A stretch of DNA of 64,000 nt, taken from DASYAE01 sp036501535. Its GTDB lineage: Bacteria; Actinomycetota; Actinomycetes; Streptomycetales; Catenulisporaceae. The DNA lies in the NCBI GenBank assembly GCA_036501535.1, contig DASYAE010000021.1, forward strand, positions 1-64,000, in the 5' to 3' direction. Positions within the stretch are counted from its first letter, which is position 1. Each line of letters begins with the position of its first letter. Under the pieces are notes generated by a model. The model saw only the letters and a list, made by a program, of their open reading frames with translations, had not been told where the DNA came from and made no database searches. Below are positions 41,588 through 50,276 of the stretch, piece by piece. The translations under genes were made by a program, and so were the position numbers.

Positions 41588-42165
41588 GGATCCTCCGTGC
41601 ATGGGGGGAGGGGTGTTCAACGGATCGGCGCCGGGCGCGACCGATCGGATGCGGTCGCGGCGGGGTGGAGCGAGGCGGTGCGCCGACCGCCGTGCTGCGG
41701 TTCACGCGAACGTGCATATGCGTTCTTATCTGTTCCTCCAGACCGCGCGGAAACGTTCGGTCATGGGGAAACCGGTTCGAAACATAGGACTAATCCGGGC
41801 CGTCGTCAATGCACTCACGGCCGGGGGAATCCGGGCCCTGTCGCGCCGGACACGCTTCCGGCGCGGGGAGCAGCCAGGACGCTGAGTCAGCGTCACTCGA
41901 GGCCTCGGCAAGCGTCGCAGTGGGCTGTGCCGCGCTCAGTCGAAGCGCCAGCGGACATCGGATCTCTATGGCCGACACGCGTCACCTGCGCCTTCGATGC
42001 CCCCTGATACGCCGCGATCCGACCGGCCGTCGGCATGACCTGACCGCTCAATACGCTTTGCCTCGCGCGGACCAGGGAATGCTTTACAGCGGACCGGTCG
42101 TCGTGCAAGTGTCGTCTTGGGAAAGCACCGATGACAAAGAAGTCGCCGGCCAAGGGAGGGACATC
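41588..42165. other. Intergenic region upstream of the beta-helix gene
   Basis: About 580 bp between the divergent beta-helix and zinc-ribbon genes. It contains AT-richer patches and GAACG-N8-CGTTC (41709-41726), which may be an operator. Longer frames here look like chance. No other feature seen. Confidence 0.45.
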
Positions 42166-42558
42166 GTGCCCGGGACCTTGTCGTCAGCGTGGCTATTGCG
42201 CGCGAGCGGCCCGATCTATCTGCGTACCCCTCACAGCGATCTCGGCGTCGAACCGCAGCATCCGCTGCGTTGTGCCTGCAAGACCCAGCGGGACCGGCTC
42301 ATCGTGGCCGACGGCGACCGGATAGAGCTGTTCTGCGAGTGCGGCCGCCGGGAGACCCTGACCGGCACCGCGCTGCGCGACGTGGTCGCCCTGGTCGAGG
42401 CCGAGCCGGTGCAGCCGGAGTGGCAGACCCTTGAGGACGCGCTCAGAGCCCTGGGATACGCGTCGGACGCGCGGCGGCGCGCCAAGCACTCCCATGCCTG
42501 GCCGAGGTTCCCGTCCCTTTCGGCGTTCCGCCGGCCGCAGGCGCGCGCGCATCGCTGA
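42166..42558 (+). CDS. Small zinc-ribbon-like protein, unknown
   Basis: A 130-residue protein without a recognised family. It has two Cys pairs, C36-x-C38 and C57-x-C59 (RCACKTQ, FCECGRR), 20 residues apart, which would form a zinc ribbon. The C-terminus is basic. I chose the GTG at 42166 because AAGGGAGGG lies 5 nt upstream; the frame continues to 41809 but without support. It could bind nucleic acid or a partner protein. Confidence 0.62.
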   Translation: MPGTLSSAWLLRASGPIYLRTPHSDLGVEPQHPLRCACKTQRDRLIVADGDRIELFCECGRRETLTGTALRDVVALVEAEPVQPEWQTLEDALRALGYASDARRRAKHSHAWPRFPSLSAFRRPQARAHR

Positions 42559-42561
42559 AGC

Positions 42562-42581
42562 GCAGCGGCGTCGCCGCGCCG
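42562..42581. terminator. Hairpin between convergent genes
   Basis: AGCGGCG and CGCCGCT form a perfect 7-bp stem with a 6-nt loop in the 24-bp gap between the zinc-ribbon gene and the convergent acyl-CoA ligase. Confidence 0.55.
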
Positions 42582-42582
42582 C

Positions 42583-44202
42583 TCACGCGGTCCGGACCCG
42601 CTCCCGGTCGCGCAGCTCGCGCCGCAGGATCTTGCCGGAGGAGGACTTCGGCACCGCGTCGGCGAACTCGACGACGCGGACCTTCTTGTACGGCGCCACC
42701 CGCTCGGCGACGAAGTCCATCACCTCGCCGGCGGTGATCTCGGCGCCCGCCTGCCGCACCACGAACGCCTTCGGCACCTCGTTGCCCTCCTCGTCCGGCA
42801 CGCCGATCACCGCCGCGTCGGCGATCTGCGGGTGGGTCAGCAGCAGCGCCTCCAGCTCGGCCGGCGGCACCTGGTACCCCTTGTACTTGATCAGTTCCTT
42901 GATCCGGTCGACGATGGTGATGTTGCCGTGCCGGTCGACCGTCGCCACGTCGCCGGTGTGCAGGAACCCGTCGGGGTCGATCATCGCCGCGGTGGCCGCG
43001 TTGTCGCCGAGGTAGCCGAGCATCACGTTGGGGCCCCTCACGCACAGCTCGCCCGCGGCGCTGACCCCCTCGGCCGGCGGGTCGATCTCCGCCCCGGTCG
43101 CCGGGTCGAGCAGCTTGTTCTCGGTGTTCGGGATCGGCCGCCCGACGGTCTCGCACGGGATGTCCTCGGAGTCGGCCGGGATCATGTGCGAGACCGGGCT
43201 CAGCTCGCTCATGCCGTAGCCCTGCAGCATCCTGAGCCCGAGCCGGCGCTCGACCGCCCGGCCGAGCTCGCCGTCGAGCGGGGCCGCGCCGGAGAACGCG
43301 ACCCGCAGCGCGGAGAGGTCGCGCTTCTCCACCGCCGGGTGCTTCGCCAGAACCACCGCGATCGGCGGCGCGATGAAGGCGAAGGTGACCCGGTGCCGGT
43401 CCATTAGGTCCAGGAAGCCGTCCAGCTCGAAGCGCGGCATCGTGACCAGCGTGGCGCGCCGCTGCAGCACGAGGTTCAGCAGCACGGTCATGCCGTAGAT
43501 GTGGAAGAACGGCAGCACCGCCATCACCACGTCGTCCGGGTCGACGCCGATCCGCTCCTCGATCTGCGCGATGTTGGCGACCAGGTTGCGGTGGCTCAGC
43601 ATGACGCCCTTCGGCCGGCCGGTGGTGCCGGACGAGTAGGGCAGCGCGGCGACATGCGTCGCCGGGTCGAAGGAGACCTCGGGCGGCTCTGCGTGCTGTG
43701 CGACGAGCGCCGCGAGCGTCGTGCCCGCGCCGGTCCCAGCACTGCCGCTGCCGTCCGCGTCGCCGATCAGGATCATGCGCCCGGCCGGGATCCCGTGCTC
43801 GGCCGCCGCCGGCAGCGCGGTCCCGGCCAGCGCCGCGTCGACGATGATCGCGACGGCGCCGCAGGAGGCCAGCTGCCGGGAGACGTCCTCCCGGGTCGCC
43901 ATCACCGGCAGCGTGGTCGCCGTCGCGCCGGCCCGCAGGATCCCGTGGAACGCCACGGCGAAGTCCGGGGAGTTCGGCGCCTGCAGCGCCACCACGTCAC
44001 CCACGCGCACCCCGAGCCCGGCCAGCGCTCCGGCGGCCGCGTCGATCCGCTCGGCCAACTGCCGGTAGGACACGGTCTCGCCGGTCGGGCCGTGCACGAA
44101 CGCGGTCGCGTCGGCCGCCGGCCCGTCGAGGCCGCCGAACACGTAGTCGTAGACGGAGACGTCGGGGATCTCGACCGGCGGGTACGGGCTGCGGAAGGTC
44201 AT
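42583..44202 (-). CDS. 4-coumarate-CoA ligase-like AMP-dependent synthetase
   Basis: A 539-residue acyl-CoA synthetase of the ANL superfamily. The AMP-binding motif is LPYSSGTTGRPKGVMLSHRN near residues 188-207, followed by LRMLQGYGMSELSPV, and the C-terminal hinge is HTGDVATVDRHGNITIVDRIKELIKYKGYQVPPAELE. SSSGKILRREL holds the catalytic Lys. This matches 4-coumarate/medium-chain acyl-CoA ligases. It makes an acyl-CoA from an aromatic or fatty acid, ATP and CoA. No clear pathway neighbour, since the two genes upstream on this strand are dehydrogenases. Confidence 0.92.
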   Translation of the reverse strand: MTFRSPYPPVEIPDVSVYDYVFGGLDGPAADATAFVHGPTGETVSYRQLAERIDAAAGALAGLGVRVGDVVALQAPNSPDFAVAFHGILRAGATATTLPVMATREDVSRQLASCGAVAIIVDAALAGTALPAAAEHGIPAGRMILIGDADGSGSAGTGAGTTLAALVAQHAEPPEVSFDPATHVAALPYSSGTTGRPKGVMLSHRNLVANIAQIEERIGVDPDDVVMAVLPFFHIYGMTVLLNLVLQRRATLVTMPRFELDGFLDLMDRHRVTFAFIAPPIAVVLAKHPAVEKRDLSALRVAFSGAAPLDGELGRAVERRLGLRMLQGYGMSELSPVSHMIPADSEDIPCETVGRPIPNTENKLLDPATGAEIDPPAEGVSAAGELCVRGPNVMLGYLGDNAATAAMIDPDGFLHTGDVATVDRHGNITIVDRIKELIKYKGYQVPPAELEALLLTHPQIADAAVIGVPDEEGNEVPKAFVVRQAGAEITAGEVMDFVAERVAPYKKVRVVEFADAVPKSSSGKILRRELRDRERVRTA

Positions 44203-44263
44203 GTGGGGAGTCTCCGCCGGACGGGCGCGACCTTCAAGCGTGTGACACGTATAACGCGCCGGA

Positions 44264-45070
44264 TTATCGCACCCTGGTCGAGCCGGGCACGCAGAAGCCG
44301 CCGCCGAGGAACGTCATGATCGGGTCGTCCGGCTCCAGCTCCCCGAACCGGTCGACCATCTCCTCGGCGAACACCTCTCCGTCGTCCTGCGGCTCGTAGC
44401 CCAGCGCCCGCGCGCCGTCCAGCGAGACCAGGTCGCCGCGGGTGTTCGCCGAGACGCCGTACACCACCCGGTATCCGGCCGGCGGCGCGGCGAGGCAGGC
44501 CTCGAACAGCCGGGCGCAGTCGTCGAAGGAGAGCCAGCTGGCCAGCGAGCGCACGTCGTGCGGCGCGGTCTGGCAGGCCAGCAGCCGTATGGCGATCACC
44601 TCGATGCCGTGGCGCATGGCATAAAGCGCGCCGAGCGCCTCGCCGGCCACCTTCGAGACGCCGTAATACGTGTCAGGCAGCGGGACCTCCGCTTCCGGCA
44701 ACGGGTATTCGTCCGGCGTGTGATAGCCCATCGCGTGCACTGACGAGGCGAAGACGACCCGCGGCACCCCGGCCTGGCGCGCCGCCTCGAAGACGTTGTA
44801 CGTCCCGCTGATGTTGACCTCGAGGATCTCGTCCCACGGCGCCTCGCCGGCGATCGCCCCGAGGTGGATCACCGCGTCGGCGCCGCGGCAGGCCGCCTCG
44901 ATCGCCGCCGGATCGGTCACCGAGCCCTCGACCGCCTCCTCGCCGGGTCCGGCGGCGGGGGAGAGCGGCGCGGTGTCGAACAGGCGTAGCACCCGGCCCG
45001 CGCGCGCCATCCGCGGCCGCATCGCGGTGCCGATGCGGCCGGCCGCTCCGGTGATCAGGATCGTGGGCAC
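44264..45070 (-). CDS. Uronate-dehydrogenase-like NAD-dependent SDR
   Basis: A 268-residue extended SDR. TGAAGRIGTAMRPRM is the NAD loop, then VIHLGAIAGEAPWDEILEVNISGTYNVFEAAR, FASSVHAMGYHTPDEYPL and TYYGVSKVAGEAL, with catalytic Ser and Tyr-x3-Lys. The IRLL and DDCARLFEACL region and the length are typical of uronate dehydrogenases, which oxidise glucuronate or galacturonate to aldarate. It starts 9 bp after the stop of the upstream hydroxyacid dehydrogenase, so they are in one operon. That pair suggests sugar-acid metabolism. Confidence 0.87.
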   Translation of the reverse strand: MPTILITGAAGRIGTAMRPRMARAGRVLRLFDTAPLSPAAGPGEEAVEGSVTDPAAIEAACRGADAVIHLGAIAGEAPWDEILEVNISGTYNVFEAARQAGVPRVVFASSVHAMGYHTPDEYPLPEAEVPLPDTYYGVSKVAGEALGALYAMRHGIEVIAIRLLACQTAPHDVRSLASWLSFDDCARLFEACLAAPPAGYRVVYGVSANTRGDLVSLDGARALGYEPQDDGEVFAEEMVDRFGELEPDDPIMTFLGGGFCVPGSTRVR

Positions 45071-45079
45071 GCCTGCCTC

Positions 45080-46096
45080 CTAATAGCCGTCGCGGACCAC
45101 GTTGCGCAGCGGTTCGCCGAGGGCCCAGCGGGCCAGGTTGTCCCGGACCACCGCGAAGGCGAGCCGCCGGTTCTCCTCGACCAGCGAGCCGATGTGCGGA
45201 GTGATCAGAATACCGGGCGCGGTGTAGAGCGGATGGCCTTCCGGAAGCGGTTCCGGCTCGGTGACGTCGAGGAAGGCCCGGATCCGGCCCTCCTGCGCGG
45301 CGGCGAGCACCGCGCCGGTGTCGGCCACCTGTCCGCGCGCGCCGTTGACCAGCAGCGCGCCGGGCTTCATCAGGGCCAGGAAGGCGGCGTCGACCAGGCC
45401 CGCCGTCTCGGCGGTCAGCGGGGTCAGCACGACGACCACGTCGGCCTGCGGGAGCAGCTTGGGCAGGTCCTCGATGCCTGCGACGCCGTCCCGCGCGGTG
45501 CGCGCCACCCGGGTGGACCGGATCCGGAACGGTGCCAGATACCCCTCGAGGCACTGCGCGATCGACCCGTAGCCGACGAACAGCACCTCGGCCCCGCCGA
45601 GCACCTGCACCCGCCGCGGCTCCCAGACGGCGCGCCGCTGCGCGTCGGCGTAGTGCGGGAACTCCTTGTAGACCGCGAGGATCCCGGTCAGCAGCAGCTC
45701 CGCCATCAGGTCGTCGTAGGCGCCGCGGACCGAGCAGAGCGTGACGCCGTCCGGGATCAGGCCGACGATCGAGTCGACGCCCGCGCTGAGCGCCTGCACG
45801 TATTCCAGCCCGGTCATCGCCGGCAGCAGCGTCTCGAGGTCGTAGTGCTGGTCCGCCTGGTTGCGCACGAGCGGCGGGATCAGGGCGCGCACCCGGGTCA
45901 GGTCCGGGTGGGACGTCGGCCGGTCCGGGATCTCGACCAGGTCGAGCGCCGCCGCGGCCGCGGCCGGCAGGCCGTCCAGATCGCCGAGCGTGCCGCGATC
46001 GGTCCACACCAGCCGCCGCTGCCGGCCCTCGCCGCCGTCTGCGCTCTCTGCTGCGTTATGAGCAGCGCTGTCGCTGTCGTGCACGCTGTCGTTCAC
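45080..46096 (-). CDS. D-2-hydroxyacid dehydrogenase
   Basis: A 338-residue member of the D-isomer-specific 2-hydroxyacid dehydrogenase family. After a 30-residue Asp/Ala-rich N-terminal tail, the NAD domain shows VLFVGYGSIAQCLEGYL. The catalytic Arg is in LLVNGARGQVADTGAV, the Glu region is AFLDVTEPEPLPEGHPLY and the His is in LITPHIGS. It reduces or oxidises 2-hydroxy/2-keto acids such as glyoxylate or hydroxypyruvate. It precedes the uronate-dehydrogenase-like gene by 9 bp. The GTG start could be further inside, given the low-complexity tail. Confidence 0.9.
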   Translation of the reverse strand: MNDSVHDSDSAAHNAAESADGGEGRQRRLVWTDRGTLGDLDGLPAAAAAALDLVEIPDRPTSHPDLTRVRALIPPLVRNQADQHYDLETLLPAMTGLEYVQALSAGVDSIVGLIPDGVTLCSVRGAYDDLMAELLLTGILAVYKEFPHYADAQRRAVWEPRRVQVLGGAEVLFVGYGSIAQCLEGYLAPFRIRSTRVARTARDGVAGIEDLPKLLPQADVVVVLTPLTAETAGLVDAAFLALMKPGALLVNGARGQVADTGAVLAAAQEGRIRAFLDVTEPEPLPEGHPLYTAPGILITPHIGSLVEENRRLAFAVVRDNLARWALGEPLRNVVRDGY

Positions 46097-46323
46097 CGTG
46101 GTTCCCGTTCCGCCGGTCGCCGATCATCTTCCGGGGCAATGCTAATCCGTGCAGGTAACGGCGCCGCGGGGGATCCGGCCCGGCGCTGCCGGCTGTGACC
46201 GGTAACCACGGCCGACCTGTAATTTCGCACAACTCTGCGCTCAGTTGTCGCCGCCTCAGATAGCTCCGGGTAATCTGTCGATCCCGAAGGGTCTTCACAG
46301 GCTATTGCGAAAGGGAGGCGACA

Positions 46324-47202
46324 GTGGAGGACGGCGACCTGGTACTGCGCCGCAGAGCATTCGACGCCTGCGCCGAGGGGGACTGGCCGACGGCGGCGCG
46401 CATTTACGAGGATCTGGCGGACCGGCTGCCCGACGGGCCGTGGACGTCCGAATGGCTCTACAACGCCGCGCTCGGTCACAAGATCATGCGTGACTGGGCA
46501 CGGGCGTACGACCTCGGCCGGCGGGCTGCCCGGCTGGCCGAGCGGGGCGCCCGGGACCCGGTGTTCTGGAACCTCGGCACCGCCGCGACGGTGCTCGGCG
46601 AATGGGCGGTGGCCCGGGACGCCTGGGCCGGCTTCGGGATCGAGGGCATCGAGCCGGGGGAGGAGGAGATCGAGGGGGACTTCGGCGTCGCGTGCCTGCG
46701 CCTGCGCGACGAGACCGGCCGGGACGAGGTCGTCTGGGCCGAGCGGCTCTGCCCGGTGCGCGCGCGGGTGACCGGCGTGCCGACGCAGGTGGCCGGGCAC
46801 GGCTTCGGCGACGTGATCGTGCACGACGTCGCCCCGAACGGCTACCGGGTCAAGGCCTGCGGCGCCTGCGTGCCCGTGCTCGACGAGGTCCTGGTCTGGC
46901 AGCCGGGCAGCCTGCCCACCCTGCGGGTGCGGGCCGAGGCGCCCTGCCCGGGCGACTTCGCCGCGCTGGCCGAGTCGTTCGCCGAGCGCGGCCTCGGCTT
47001 CGAGCCGGAGTGCTTCGCGGCCACGGTGTGCTCGTGCTGCAGCGGGGGCGCCGTCAGCCGGGACCACGCACTGGTCGCCGGCCGCCAGACGCTGCGGATC
47101 GCTGCCCCGCGCGACCTGGCCCGCTCGCTGCTCGAGGACTGGCGCGCCGCCGGTGCGGAGCGCCGCGTGCGCGGCGAGCCGGAGTACGTCTGCCCCGACT
47201 GA
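46324..47202 (+). CDS. TPR-like protein, unknown
   Basis: A 292-residue cytoplasmic protein. The first 100 residues look like three TPR-type helix pairs (RRAFDACAEGDWPTAARIYEDLA, WLYNAALGHKIMRDWARAYDLGRRAARLA, LGTAATVLGEWAVARDAWAGF). The second half is a mixed domain with a Cys pair (CGACVP) and VCSCCSGG. I do not recognise the C-terminal domain. The GTG at 46324 follows GGGAGG at 5 nt. No operon partner; a terminator follows. Confidence 0.8.
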   Translation: MEDGDLVLRRRAFDACAEGDWPTAARIYEDLADRLPDGPWTSEWLYNAALGHKIMRDWARAYDLGRRAARLAERGARDPVFWNLGTAATVLGEWAVARDAWAGFGIEGIEPGEEEIEGDFGVACLRLRDETGRDEVVWAERLCPVRARVTGVPTQVAGHGFGDVIVHDVAPNGYRVKACGACVPVLDEVLVWQPGSLPTLRVRAEAPCPGDFAALAESFAERGLGFEPECFAATVCSCCSGGAVSRDHALVAGRQTLRIAAPRDLARSLLEDWRAAGAERRVRGEPEYVCPD

Positions 47203-47219
47203 GGCGGAGGCTGAGGCAC

Positions 47220-47245
47220 GGCAGCGGCTTGCGCCGGCCGCTGCC
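47220..47245. terminator. Terminator hairpin, 9-bp perfect stem
   Basis: GGCAGCGGC and GCCGCTGCC form a perfect stem with an 8-nt loop in the gap between the convergent TPR-like and phosphatase genes. Confidence 0.75.
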
Positions 47246-47270
47246 ACGCCGAGGACGGCCTCCGGGGCCC

Positions 47271-47774
47271 TCAGCCCGCCTCTGCGAGCAGCTTCGCGGT
47301 CTCGAGCATCCACGCCCGCTGCTCGTCGGTCTCCGGGACCCGGTAGCCGCGCGCCTTCGACATCCGCTCCAGCCCGTCTTCGGGCTCGAGTCCGCCGGCG
47401 GCCAGCAGCAGGCCGGCGATCACGCCGGACCGGCCGCGGCTGGCGAAGCAGTGCACGGCCACGTGCCCGCCCTCGCGCACCCGCGCGATCGGCCCGCTCA
47501 GCGCGGCGAGGAACTGCTCCCGGTCCGGCGGCACGGCCATGTCGACGATCGGGATGTTCAGGAACGCCATCCCGGCGGCCTCGGCCGCCAGGCCCTCGCC
47601 GGACAGGCCGTAGGCGCCGCTCTCCACCGGAGGCTGCGCGCTGATCAGCAGGTCGATGCCGTGCTTGCGCAGCGCCTTCATCTCCTCGGCCAGCCAGTCT
47701 CCGCCGCGCGGGCGCGGCACGATGCTGACCCTGCCGCCGCCCTTGGTCTTGACGGTCCACGCCGTCGCGCGCAT
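47271..47774 (-). CDS. Dual-specificity/tyrosine protein phosphatase
   Basis: A 167-residue Cys-based phosphatase. The active-site loop HCFASRGRSG matches the HCx5R signature, and the general acid Asp may lie in IPIVDMAVPP. The fold is of small bacterial dual-specificity phosphatases. I chose the ATG at 47774, behind GGGAGG; the longer frame adds 15 residues without support. It may dephosphorylate a protein or small phosphoester. Confidence 0.87.
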   Translation of the reverse strand: MRATAWTVKTKGGGRVSIVPRPRGGDWLAEEMKALRKHGIDLLISAQPPVESGAYGLSGEGLAAEAAGMAFLNIPIVDMAVPPDREQFLAALSGPIARVREGGHVAVHCFASRGRSGVIAGLLLAAGGLEPEDGLERMSKARGYRVPETDEQRAWMLETAKLLAEAG

Positions 47775-47834
47775 GTTCTGCCCTCCCGGCCAGAGATCTT
47801 CTCCGGCCGATTTTTCCATGCCCGCGGACCTGGT

Positions 47835-49037
47835 TCAGGCGGACGTGCGCGGCGCGAGCAGGTTCGGGATCACCGAGAGCTGTTCGAGCAGTTCGCCGAG
47901 ATCGCCGTCGAGCCGCTGGCGCGCGCTCGTCGAGAGCTGCGAGACCGGCGTCCACGTGCCGTCCGCCGACCGGTCTGCCAGCAGGTCCGCCTGCACGGCG
48001 CCGATCCAGCCGTCGATCGTCGGCAGCAGGCCGGCGGCGCGGGCCGTGATCAGCGGTTTGAGGACGCCGAGAACTTCGGCGGTGCCCTGCGTGTTGGCGT
48101 ACACGGTGGCCAGCGTGGTCCCGCTGCCGTAGTCGGCGATTCCGGTCAGCTGGAACTGCAGCGCGTTCTCCAGGATCTCGTGCGCCCGCAGCGGCAGGTC
48201 CCCGGGATCGACCTCCTCGCTCGGGAAGTCGGCGATCAGGCCCTGCACCGAGGAGACGAGCCGGTCCGCATACGGCTTCAGCGCGGCCGCGCCCTGGCCG
48301 TGCCAGAGGCCGTATTCGAGCCGGAAGAAGCCGGTCCAGGACGCCGTCGCGGTGCCCTGCGGCAGGCCGGTCGCCGTTCCGTCGATCGCGTCGTCGAAGT
48401 CGCCGAACGAGTTGTACGCGGCGCCGAGCCGCTCGTAGTCCAGGTGCGCGGCCAGCCAGTCCGCCTCGGCCGCGGCAAGGTCGCCGCGTGCGACATCCGC
48501 ATCCAGGGTCTGACACGCCGTCAGCAGGCCGGGCAGCGCGGCGCCCACGTAGGCCCGGTACGCGTCCACCGGCCCTTCCATGTCGAGGTCCGGTAGCGGC
48601 GCGAAACCGGCCGTGGCGTTCTGCGTCGTCCCGCGCACCTCGTACGTGTTCGATGTCTCGATGACGCCGTTGGTGAAGACGCAGCGCACTGCGTAACTGC
48701 CCGCGCCGAGGGTCGCGGCGAGCGGCCGGGAGGCGCCGGGCGGCAGCGACGGGATCTCCGCGTAGACCAGGTTCCCGGCCGGCTTGATCAGGTACACGGC
48801 GGCGAAGTCGCGCGCCTCGTCGGTGACGGTGAAGTCGACCGGGCCGGCGGCCTGCACGGCCGGCGGATCGCCGCACGTGCTCTCGCTGATCGCCAGCGCG
48901 TCGCCGGACCGGCCGGAGACCGCGGCCCCGCCGGCCGCCGCGAGCGCGACCGTCAGCACCGTGACGGCGAGCGCCGCCGCCGGGACGGCCCGCCGCGCCG
49001 GGCCCGGCCGCGATCCTGTTCGGGTGCTCGAACGCAC
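47835..49037 (-). CDS. EfeO/imelysin-like (M75) secreted protein
   Basis: A 400-residue exported protein with a signal segment (ALAVTVLTVALAAAGGAAV), a cupredoxin-like N-terminal domain (DFTVTDEARDFAAVYL...) and a C-terminal imelysin/EfeO helical domain (residues about 140-390). HLDYE fits the HxxE metal motif, and GLWHGQGAAALKPYADRLV is typical. This family is the periplasmic iron-binding component of the Efe system, or an alginate-binding protein. No efeU or efeB gene is nearby. I chose the GTG at 49037, with GGAAG upstream; other starts up to 49118 are possible. Confidence 0.85.
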   Translation of the reverse strand: MRSSTRTGSRPGPARRAVPAAALAVTVLTVALAAAGGAAVSGRSGDALAISESTCGDPPAVQAAGPVDFTVTDEARDFAAVYLIKPAGNLVYAEIPSLPPGASRPLAATLGAGSYAVRCVFTNGVIETSNTYEVRGTTQNATAGFAPLPDLDMEGPVDAYRAYVGAALPGLLTACQTLDADVARGDLAAAEADWLAAHLDYERLGAAYNSFGDFDDAIDGTATGLPQGTATASWTGFFRLEYGLWHGQGAAALKPYADRLVSSVQGLIADFPSEEVDPGDLPLRAHEILENALQFQLTGIADYGSGTTLATVYANTQGTAEVLGVLKPLITARAAGLLPTIDGWIGAVQADLLADRSADGTWTPVSQLSTSARQRLDGDLGELLEQLSVIPNLLAPRTSA

Positions 49038-49142
49038 TGCCACGTCTTCCTGTCGCGCTCTCGTCTCAGGCGGTTCGGGAGCGGGCCGCGGCTGCGGCTG
49101 TGGGTGGTCGCGGCCCACTCCCTCAGCGGATCCGGGCCCCGA

Positions 49143-50015
49143 TCAGCCCCAGATGTCCGTGATCGCGGTCGCCGAGGCGCTGTTGCCGACCTTCGCCAGG
49201 CCGTACATGGCCTCGAGCGTGGCCAGCAGGTTGTAGTGGTTCACCGTCTCGTCGTAGTGGCCGACGGTGACGCCCTGGCCCACGATGATCGTGGGGACCT
49301 GGTTGTTCTCGGTGTAGTCGTCCTCGTCCCAGGTCACGATCAGCAGGCTGTTGTTGCTCTTGGCCCAGGTCGCGTAGGCCGAGAGGTGGCTGTTCAGCCA
49401 GGTGTCCGCCTGCTTGATGGTGCCGTCGTGCATGTCGTCGTCGAGGTTCGGGATGACGAAGGACAGCGTCGGGAGGCTCGCGTAGCTCGTCGGGAACGAG
49501 CTGAACGGCACCGAGTCCGCGGACGGCACGTTGCTGAAGTTGATCCACGGCGAGTGCTTGCGCGCGTACTCACCCGAGGTGCAAGTGGTCGAGCCGGTGG
49601 AGGGCAGGCCCTCCGAGAAGCCCTTGAACGTGTCCCCGGCGGCGAGCAGCTCGGAGCCGAGGTTCGCGGTCGAGCCCTCGCTGACCGGGCAGGTGTCCGC
49701 GGTCAGGCCGAAGGTGCTGCCGCCGAACAGGGCCATGTAGTTCGGCTCGCTCGGGTGCGAGACGGCGAAGTAGTCCGTCAGCAGCGCGCCCTGCGACGCG
49801 AGGCTGTTGAAGTACGGGGCCTGCGAGGTGTTGCCGATGATGTCGGAGTAGGAGTGGTTCTCCTCCATCACGACGACGACGTGGGCGGGGGTCGGCACCG
49901 CGGCGGCGGCCGGTTTGACCGCCGGCGACGAGCTCTGGGAGTAGGCGAGACCGGCGGCCAGTGCGGCGCAGGCAGCCGCGGCGGCGGGCCAGGCGAGGCG
50001 TGCGTTGAGGCGCAT
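49143..50015 (-). CDS. Secreted phosphoesterase/acid phosphatase-like protein
   Basis: A 290-residue secreted protein of the phosphoesterase family (related to phospholipase C and acid phosphatases of the alkaline-phosphatase fold). The signal peptide is at residues 1-35. The first metal motif is VVVVMEENHSY, then SHPSEPNYMALFGGS (nucleophile and metal region), SFVIPNLDDDMHDG and IVTWDEDDYTENN. The ATG at 50015 was chosen over an unsupported longer frame. It could release phosphate from organic esters outside the cell. A palindrome lies about 200 bp upstream. Confidence 0.88.
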   Translation of the reverse strand: MRLNARLAWPAAAAACAALAAGLAYSQSSSPAVKPAAAAVPTPAHVVVVMEENHSYSDIIGNTSQAPYFNSLASQGALLTDYFAVSHPSEPNYMALFGGSTFGLTADTCPVSEGSTANLGSELLAAGDTFKGFSEGLPSTGSTTCTSGEYARKHSPWINFSNVPSADSVPFSSFPTSYASLPTLSFVIPNLDDDMHDGTIKQADTWLNSHLSAYATWAKSNNSLLIVTWDEDDYTENNQVPTIIVGQGVTVGHYDETVNHYNLLATLEAMYGLAKVGNSASATAITDIWG

Positions 50016-50215
50016 GAAGATGCTCCGTGGGTAGACGGACCGGGGATCGCCCGGTAGGTCAGGCGCATCATCAGCGGTCGCAGTTGCCGTCGCGGGGCCG
50101 GTCCGGACACGCGATGTGAACGCTCGGCGACACGAGAGTGCCCCGCGTCGGCGCAAGTCCTGCGTCCGCTGTAATGACTCGTTCGGGTGAGTACCCGCAT
50201 TCGTCCCCGCGCCGG

Positions 50216-50229
50216 TTACCGGCCGGTAA
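50216..50229. promoter_or_regulatory. 14-bp perfect palindrome upstream of the phosphoesterase
   Basis: TTACCGGCCGGTAA is a perfect palindrome about 200 bp before the phosphoesterase start. A shorter dyad, CGGGT-GAGT-ACCCG, lies beside it at 50184-50197. Possible operator or promoter element. I did not find clear PHO boxes. Confidence 0.4.
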
Positions 50230-50276
50230 AGAATGCAGAAAGCCGGGATCAGGACGCTGTGCTCAGCGTCGAAGGC

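Noticed and set aside
42131..42325. 64-codon frame overlapping the zinc-ribbon gene
   Set aside because: It starts with a good ATG but has no ribosome binding site, and the GTG at 42166 in another frame has a strong one and gives a sensible Cys pattern.
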